Source of the DNA: Sperchopsis tessellata
Lineage: Eukaryota > Arthropoda > Insecta > Coleoptera > Hydrophilidae
Direction of reading: 5' to 3'
DNA length: 27,357 nucleotides
NCBI GenBank assembly: GCA_033557685.1
Contig: JAWQRN010000668.1
Location: 1 to 27,357, forward strand
The translations under genes and the position numbers were made by a program. The notes beneath the pieces are model-generated. The model ran no database searches. It was not told the DNA's origin and worked only from the letters and a program-made list of their open reading frames with translations. Positions 20,690-27,357 of this stretch are shown here, in pieces; the first letter of the stretch is position 1, and each line of letters starts with the position of its first letter.

Positions 20690-21799
20690 AGTAAACTGGC
20701 TTGATTTATTTACTGGTATGGTGAGGTGATATTTTACAATTTGAAAAATCTAAACATTTGACACTGCTATGAGCCCAATATGGGAAATCTGTGACAGGAA
20801 ATTTAGAAACAACTGGAAACCACAATAATGCTGTTTAGGTCTGTATGTACAGTAATGCTTTTGTGTGGGACTACAAGCTTAACGATAAATTGGAGAGAAT
20901 ACAATACATATAGTGAACCCCGTGGAGCTAAAATATTGTTTGATTCTGGCAGAAACAACTGAATGAAACACAAGGAATATATAAGAAACATAGAAGATAG
21001 TCAGTATGTAAAAAGTGTATGGAAGTTTCAGAGCGAATCAAGACATAACAAGGAGGCAAGATGGAACAACAAAAGATTAGAATTATACCGACTTGGCGGA
21101 TGGATATGTCCGGAAGGAGGTAGTGAATATTAGACAGAGATTAATAAATGAACAGTCCGAAAGAAACTGAATCAAGGGCATCACTAATTATCTACAGCCA
21201 TCCTTCTTAATGATCATCCTGAAACAGAGCGATACTTGCCCTACTTAACCGACGTCCAGTAAATTCTTAACTACATGATGGCACCATTCTTAACTACCAT
21301 CAACTGACCAAAAATCTCTTGCTAAAATAGATGTCAGATTTATTTCAAATTATTAGTTGCTTAGCATGTGGCGGCAGTGAACTGTCTACTTTAATCAGAA
21401 CAATTAGATCATTCTTCTGGCTACTAAATATTTATGCACGGTAGGTGATCTGAGGAATATCGATAAAGCAAATGGAGTTGACCCACAACACTTGCAGTCA
21501 AATGAAATGGAAATAGAATAGAATCAACAATATGAAACATAAATTTGATCGTTTAACTGCATTGAAGGTATTTTTTTATAACTGTATTGTGTTTTTCCAC
21601 ACCACTTTCTCCTTCTTGATACTTATAACAAAAGTACAAACATCATATGTACAAGAAAAGCAATGTTAGGTCCAAAATAAAGGGTACGATACCCTATGAT
21701 ATGTAACACTTTGTGTTAGGATATGGCCGCCGAGCTTTTGGAGGAAATCAAGTGGAAAAAAGTGAAACAGGAATGGCCATTGAATACATCTGGAAAGGT

Positions 21800-23500
21800 C
21801 AATAAGCAAAAATAATGAACAGAAAAGGAAGAGCGAACAGAATACTACAGAAAAAAGAATTAAAAGAAGGAAAATATAGAATATTTACAATTCATAGGAA
21901 TATAGTCAAAGTTAAATCTAAAATGGAGATCGAAGAAGGAATACTGATATTAGGAGTAGATTTGAATACCAAAACAGCAAACAGAGGTAGCAGAACTGTA
22001 GTAGAATTAGACGTAATGAAAAAAAATTAGTCAAATGACGACACCATATAAAGTAGAGGGAAACATTTTTCTAGAAATGTTGGCAGGTGGAAGATGGATA
22101 GATCTGAATGAACAAATACACAGATATGAAGAGGGAGAAAGCACTTATGTTAGACATATGAGAGATATGATATGGGTTATATAGTAGTTAATGACGTGAT
22201 GATAGATGAAGTAAAGGCATGAAAATTGCAGATAGAACTGAGTAAGATCAGCAGTCCGAGATATTGCTGAAAAGAATTTAAACAAGTGTGAACAGCAAAG
22301 AAGCCACAACAAAAATAGAGATGATTGTATGAAATGAAGAGGGTAAAGAGAGAAATTGTAGATGGTATTTTCATTGAGGATAGTGTGGACAAAGGAAAAT
22401 GACAGTAGATGGGAAGGACGAAGAGCCAACATTTAAGTCTTAAAACACATATAGAGAGAAAAATACCTAAAGTCAAAAGAAAACTTTATATATTCTTCGA
22501 GGAGCTGCAATCGGCTATTGATTTGGTGGATATGACGAAACTGTGGGAGGCAATGGAAATGAAAAAATTCACACCTGATATGTCCTCTTTTTAAAAAGGA
22601 TAACAAGACTGAGTGCAATAGAGACATAGCTGTCCGTCCTAAACATAACATAAAATATTAGCACTGTGTATAACAAACAAATTGGTAGAGAAAAATGGAA
22701 GATAGTGTTGGTAGTGAATACCAGAGGAGATTCAAGAAAGCAAGAGGTGTTGTAGATTAAATTTTCACATTAAAAGAAACACAAGCAGAGAGCTACAAGC
22801 ATAGAAAACCAACCTATATAGTACATATAGACTTCAAAGAAGCGTATGATCGACTAAACAGAACAGAATTGTATAAAGCACTGGAACAAATGGAAGCCAG
22901 AAAGTGGTAAACATGATAAAATGATACCGCAAAGTACAGACAACTGCGTAAAGGTAAAAGAAAAAATGTCAGATGAATTTGAAGTTAAAACAGGAATAAG
23001 ACAAGGAGACTCGCTGTCATCAATTTTATTTAATATTGGTTTTGAAAGAGTAATGTAGCAAACCAATATAAATAGATGTGACATATTAAACCACGAGAAA
23101 CTCCAAAGCCTAGCCTAGCCTTTGTGGACAATGCAGCTATCATAGCACAAGGCTTGCGGTAATTACTTCTTGTACTAAAATGACTAGGAAGGGCAGCAGA
23201 AGGAATGGGATTAGAGATAAATGAGACCAAAATAAAGTGCATCTCATGAACAGGTAGTGATTTCACAGTGGGTGCCAATTATCAGTGAAAATAAGTGATG
23301 AAAATCATACAAGTTTGACGAAGAAGAAGAAATACAAGCAAGTGAATATTACAGGAGTAGGAAAGGCGCAGAGAATTAGGTGGATTGGACATGTATCATG
23401 AATGGAGAGCGAGAGAACATCAAAATTGCTATTGACAAAAACCATAGAAGGAAAAAAGTGAAGACGAAAACCAAGAGAGAAGTAGAACATGTATAGCAGG
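21800..23500 (+). pseudogene. Decayed LINE ORF2: endonuclease, reverse transcriptase, C-terminal tail
   Basis: Ordered motifs on the + strand, in shifting frames with stops: ILGVDLNTKT (about 21941-21970, the endonuclease GDFN-like block), then STYVRHMRE and YIVVND (about 22142-22195, corresponding to the usual S/T-Y-V-R...IDYVVVN). Next come a KARGVVD...FTLKETQ segment (about 22735-22785), IVHIDFKEAYDRLNRTELYK (about 22815-22875, RT motif A) and FEVKTGIRQGDSLSSILFN (about 22979-23035, motif B). FVDNAAIIAQ (about 23121-23150) stands where the YADD catalytic box should be. RIRWIGHVS (about 23373-23400) is followed by a basic KKxRRKPRE tail. This is the domain order of an APE-type non-LTR retrotransposon. 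It is inactivated by frameshifts and stops, and lies antisense to the host gene's intron. Confidence 0.85.
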
Positions 23501-23661
23501 AAATAAGGGTTCTAAATATTCTCAACTCAAAGAAAACACGAGAGGCAGAAGAAAATGGAAAGAAGTAATATATATCTAAGAACACATCTGTGATCTATTT
23601 AAAAGAGTACGTGTTAAATGTTCTAACAAAATGTTTAATAAAACTTTAGTAATGAACCTAC

Positions 23662-23765
23662 CTCATGTCAGGAGTTTTCAGGTCTGCAATTGAGTCAGTT
23701 GATTTCGTTGTCTTCACCTTATACGGTATTCTCCAGTACCAGTTTTCCATTGAGAGACCAATGAG
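23662..23765 (-). CDS. Unidentified protein, penultimate coding exon
   Basis: Minus strand: the acceptor TATTTTAAAG precedes CTC at 23765, and the exon ends ATG AG at the GTAGGT donor (23661). It encodes LIGLSMENWYWRIPYKVKTT, then KSTDSIADLKTPDM, with the terminal AG completing an arginine in the next exon. It is 104 bp, entering in phase 0 and leaving in phase 2. The first residues (LIGLSMENWYW) could be the end of a membrane segment followed by a basic cytosolic tail. The joined C-terminus is 64 residues. I could not assign a family. The upstream exons must lie beyond the right of this exon, probably outside the window, because no further minus-strand exon was recognised up to 27357. Confidence 0.7.
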
Positions 23766-24780
23766 CTTTAAAATACAAAACATGAAATTAATATTCTCTT
23801 CTAATAAAAAATTATTCAAAATTTCTTAATAGCAATTGTAATGGTAAAAAGTATATACAAAAATTCAGCAACAATATATCGATAGACCAAAGTCTACTTA
23901 TATATCACCTTCACAAATATTCTAACATAAAATATAACCGATGAGAATCGAAATTCATGCCAAGACGCAATTAATCTATAGTCGCAGAGGGCTGATACTA
24001 TGTTCCTGCTGAGCACTCTGTATATAAAAACCTCTAGCTGACTGTATCAGTTGGTATCCACAAAAACTTGAACCTAGACAACTGTATATAAGGAAGTAAT
24101 AGATGTCGTAATAAAAAATGGTAAAATATACAATAGGTGATATAGAAAACTGAGAACACCCAAAGAAGTTGTTTTTTTTTACTGTAATTTGCAGTTAGGA
24201 CTTTTCATGTTCGCTTGGATAAACTAACTCACGTAAGATACATACACAAGTGAAATTTATACAACTAAGTGAAATTTGTAGAGGTTAGATTGCCAGCAAT
24301 AAAAGTAAACTGTTGTGAAAGCATTATCTTACGATATTATAGAACGTGGAAGACCAAGAACAAAGAGTCAGGATCACAAGATGTTAACAAAGAACAACCG
24401 AACTGTAAAGGATCATTTTGCTGCTTTATGACCAATAGTTTGCAAACTAAGGGCATATAAATTTTACAATTTTTGTTAATAGACAAATATAAGAAATGCT
24501 CACAGAAGAATTGTGTAAAGGCATGTATTCATAATACATAATACAAAAATAAAAAGTATTTAAAACTCAGTCAAGAATTTAAAACAACACATAAACGCAT
24601 AATAACATGGATATGTCAGTTACCATCAATTGGGCAAACGACAAACTAAAATTAGGTCATAAATTCAACACAGTAAACGTACGGTTCAAAGGGCAAAATG
24701 TTTATACGCTTTTGAGGACAAAATTCGTATAAAGAATATGTATATACTGTATATTATGTCAAAGGACCTTTCGCTCAAGA
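23766..24780. other. AT-rich sequence, no gene recognised
   Basis: Probably intron of the minus-strand gene. A 63-codon + strand frame at 24269-24460 has no recognised motif. Confidence 0.45.
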
Positions 24781-25075
24781 AGGATGTAAATTAAATATAA
24801 TAGACTTCCATGGTTATTATCTGTATGATTGTTTTTTCCGGTAGAAACCATATAGAGGCTCTGATAAGTGCCAACGTTTCGTCCACTATTGCAAGGGACA
24901 TTTTCAAGGCGAGTGATGTTACTTCAACAAATGAATTCAGTGCAGTGAATTAATTTGTTGAAGTAACATAGCTCATTTTGAAAACATCCCTTTCAACAGT
25001 GGACAAAACTTCGGCACTTGTCAGAGCCTCTACATGGTTTACACCCGGAAACAACATTCATACAGGATGTAAATT
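24781..25075. mobile_element. Full palindromic copy of the GACGTTTCGTCC family with 12-bp flanking repeat
   Basis: The arms about 24822-24945 and 24955-25063 pair through GTATGAxTGTT, TCCGG, AAACCATxTAGAGGCTCTGA, AAGTGCC, TTxGTCCACT, AGGGA and GTTACTTCAACAAAT. AGGATGTAAATT occurs at 24781-24792 and again at 25064-25075, directly after the end CCCGGAAACAACATTCATAC. This is the same right terminus that abuts the duplication at 4143. On the left, about 29 bp separate the direct repeat from the palindrome edge. Confidence 0.8.
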
Positions 25076-25434
25076 GTATATGAAGTGAACGTGTGTCTCG
25101 AGCTCGTTGGTTTTATTACACAAGTCGACATGATTTTTGTAACATTAATGAAAATGCTCTTTTTGTGTTTCATTTTGGTAGTTATTAAAACACCTTTTCA
25201 CAGAAATGGCCTAGCACGGCCCATTTTCGAATACCTGTTTGTCCCTTATATCATGGGATTATTGAAGTTATTTTTACCTGGCTTTAGACAATGGAGGAAG
25301 AATTACCACGAGAGGTAGTGGGGGTATTTCCAAAGTATTCTACGAACTTGCGAAGGGCATTTTTATCTTTTTTCTCTTAAGTTTAGTTTGTTTGTTTTTG
25401 TCATATTTTATACAAAATGGCAAGTTCTAGTCTT

Positions 25435-26360
25435 TTATGTAGCAAAAATCCAGCGGATAAAATTTGTTAAATATGTGGATGATTTATTTTAAAGTCACAG
25501 GCTAGATCTATATCCGAGGAAGTCAAAAAAGCCTATCTTTTATATTTTAAGTGCCAAATTGGAGATCAAGATAAAAGTTAGGCCCCTCATGTTTGCTGTG
25601 TAAGTTGTCACGTAAATTTAGTGCAGTGGATGCATCACAAGAAAAATTCTAGGCCGTTTGCTGTTGGTGCTATGGTGTAGAGAGAACCTACTGACCATGT
25701 AAGTGATTGATACTTTCGTATCACTAAAACAGAAGGGTATTCAAAAAAGCAAAGGGACAAAATTGAGTATCCAAATTTGCATTCTGCACTAAGGCCAGTT
25801 CCTCGTAGCCAGGAATTACCGGTGCTGATTGCGCCTTTAAACTTGGACAACGTTATATTTCCCGGTGATTCTAATTATTCAACAGGATCTGATCCACAAC
25901 TTCCTGAGAACACCAGTAGTGACCCAACAATTTTAACCTCACTTAACAATTCAGAATTAATTAAATGATTTGGTACATGACATGGGTTTGTCAAAACAAA
26001 AATCTGACCTTCTTGGTTCCAGACTTCAACCCGTTAGATAAAAATGCAAATGTTTCACTTTACCGAAAACGCAATATAACATTTTCAAGTTTTAATAAAA
26101 TGGAAGGATCGCTATGCGTCTGTTATGATATTGATGGTTTAATTAATGAGCTTAATATGGAGCATATACCTATCAGCCTAAAAGCACTCTTGCTTCATAA
26201 TAAAAACCATACTGAATCAAGTTAACTAAGAACAGTATCAGTGGCATATTTGTTGGGATTTAAAAGTGATAGGTATATTGAGTCTATATCCAATATCATA
26301 CATGGTCCGCATAGTTTTCATCTGAAGAAAGCTGATAGTAAGAGTCATATCCTTGTTCGG
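25435..26360 (+). pseudogene. Relic of a dispersed uncharacterised invertebrate repeat protein
   Basis: Motifs in order on the + strand: ISEEVKKAYLLYF (about 25509), CCVSCHVNLVQWMHHKK (about 25597), RPFAVGAMV then REPTDH (about 25650-25695), GYSKKQRDKIEYPNLHSALR with PVPRSQELPV (about 25736-25825), LSKQKSDLLGSRLQ (about 25988-26030 in another frame), SLKALLLHNKNH (about 26177-26212) and EQYQWHICWDLKVI (about 26230-26272). From memory, this set (WREPTDH...GYSKK...YPxLPSAxRPxPHSxELPVP...SLKAVLLHN...YQWNICGDLKV) marks a repetitive protein family in arthropod, cnidarian and mollusc genomes that has no assigned function. Stops and frame changes show it is dead here. Confidence 0.75.
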
Positions 26361-26399
26361 CTTCAATTTATTGGTCTTGAATCAGTTCCTTGTATAAAT

Positions 26400-27357
26400 T
26401 ATGCAGAATAAGCAATAATCTCCTAGAGATAACGACACAATATAAAAGAGAGCTGTCTGTTGCAACATTAATCAGTGTGTGAGTACATTACTTGAAGGTT
26501 GGTTCGTTGTAACATGACAATCGTCTTTAATGTTCATTGTAACATGGCTTAAACATGTCCTGTACCAACCAAGCTATCTACCTTAGATAAAATTGTAGTT
26601 TAAATCTGTAAAGTATTGTAAATCTTTATAAATAAAGTTTTAAAAAGTCAAGTTTGCAAGTTTTAAACATTATTTATACACAGCAATAACAACTTTAATC
26701 TATTTTACACCACATAAATCTTTTGGGGTTTTTTTCTGAACACCAACATTCTAATTTATCCATCATTGTTGAACACCAAAAACTACAATCAAATAAAGAC
26801 CGGCTTCGGAATGGAATGAGGCTGTCTTTTGTTACAATTCCTAACTCTGTTTGGGAATATATGAGTTTTGCACGAGTAAGAAGACATTCCAATTGCAAAG
26901 CATTCCATATAGTCGACGGGTTATATTTAGATTTATTTTGTAGTCAATATTACCGCCCACTACCATTGTGGAATTTTATCGTTTGCCACATATTATGGGG
27001 CTACTCAACCTGGTTGTCCAACATGATAACACCCTCTCACATATAGCTAGGATAATTTGGAACCATTTTGAAGCTTACCAGCCATGAACTTGTACGTGTT
27101 ATCAGATATGCAAACTTTGATTGAGGATTTTCGTCGTGGGGTAGACAATGCATTGAATGTCTAGAAGATTCAATGAAAGCATTTCTCTAACTTTCAATAA
27201 CATCCTTCAGTATGACGCATTGTTATTAAAAGAAAACAACACGAGTTCTACCAAATCACGTTGTTTTTTAAACGTCGAAAATGTGCACGTGTTTTTAACG
27301 GATGCGGGTAATAAAAAGGGGATTTAACATTTGCATCAACATTGCCATTTACATATA
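26400..27357. other. Right end, nothing recognised
   Basis: A 107-codon + strand open frame at 26723-27046 lacks known motifs, and its neighbours are full of stops. It may be the decayed continuation of the preceding repeat-protein insertion. An AATAAA lies near 26630. Confidence 0.4.

Larger units (their letters stand above)
19079..23661 (-). other. 4.6-kb intron of the minus-strand gene, filled with repeats
   Basis: The donor GTAGGT starts at 23661 and the acceptor TTTCAG ends at 19079 (minus strand), in phase 2. It carries an interspersed CCTAA-rich stretch, a GACGTTTCGTCC-family arm, a foldback with roughly 180-240-bp arms, an exon-like + strand block and a + strand LINE relic. 20690-21790 shows only decayed A-rich sequence, possibly the LINE's 5' part. 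Confidence 0.7.

Noticed and set aside
26723..27046. 107-codon + strand frame as a gene
   Set aside because: No motif, no splice or poly(A) context that fits, and it adjoins decayed repeat sequence.

Overview
This is an insect-type nuclear genome window. It is very AT-rich and has kilobase introns with GT/AG ends and many decayed transposons. No bacterial gene organisation, rRNA, tRNA or CRISPR array was seen. The best-supported gene is gustavus (gus, the SPSB1/4 family: a SPRY domain plus a SOCS box) on the + strand. Its last three coding exons lie at 631-976, 3729-3989 and 7336-7475. They join in matching phases into 248 codons plus a stop, and only the N-terminus lies off the left edge. 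The gene content and repeat load fit an arthropod, probably an insect, but I cannot name the species.

Layout. 1-182 carries six AGGTCA/TGACCT half-sites. 183-474 is a near-perfect foldback element. 631-7475 is gus. Its second intron holds a retroposon-like insertion with a 15-bp direct repeat, a C-terminal LINE fragment on the minus strand and a possible hAT-like element. 7476 to about 12.6 kb is T-rich 3'UTR and intergenic DNA, interrupted by an unexplained GC-richer island at 7976-8150 and a foldback at about 9.93-10.2 kb. 12.67-17.7 kb is a repeat cluster: palindromes, a mariner transposase relic, a 660-bp foldback and degenerate repeats.

A second gene, which I could not identify, runs on the minus strand. 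Its two last coding exons are 23662-23765 and 18988-19078. They join in phase to a 64-residue C-terminus with a stop and nearby poly(A) signals. The 4.6-kb intron between them carries a + strand LINE relic (endonuclease and reverse transcriptase), a foldback with roughly 180-240-bp arms and a copy of a dispersed repeat family. From 24.8 kb onward there is another palindromic copy of that family and a decayed coding relic of a widely dispersed, uncharacterised invertebrate repeat protein (25435-26360).

The most notable global feature is the density of large inverted repeats: at least seven in 27 kb. Four or five of the repeats belong to one family, marked by the core GACGTTTCGTCC. Each full-length copy would form a long RNA hairpin if transcribed, and several lie inside introns or likely transcribed flanks.
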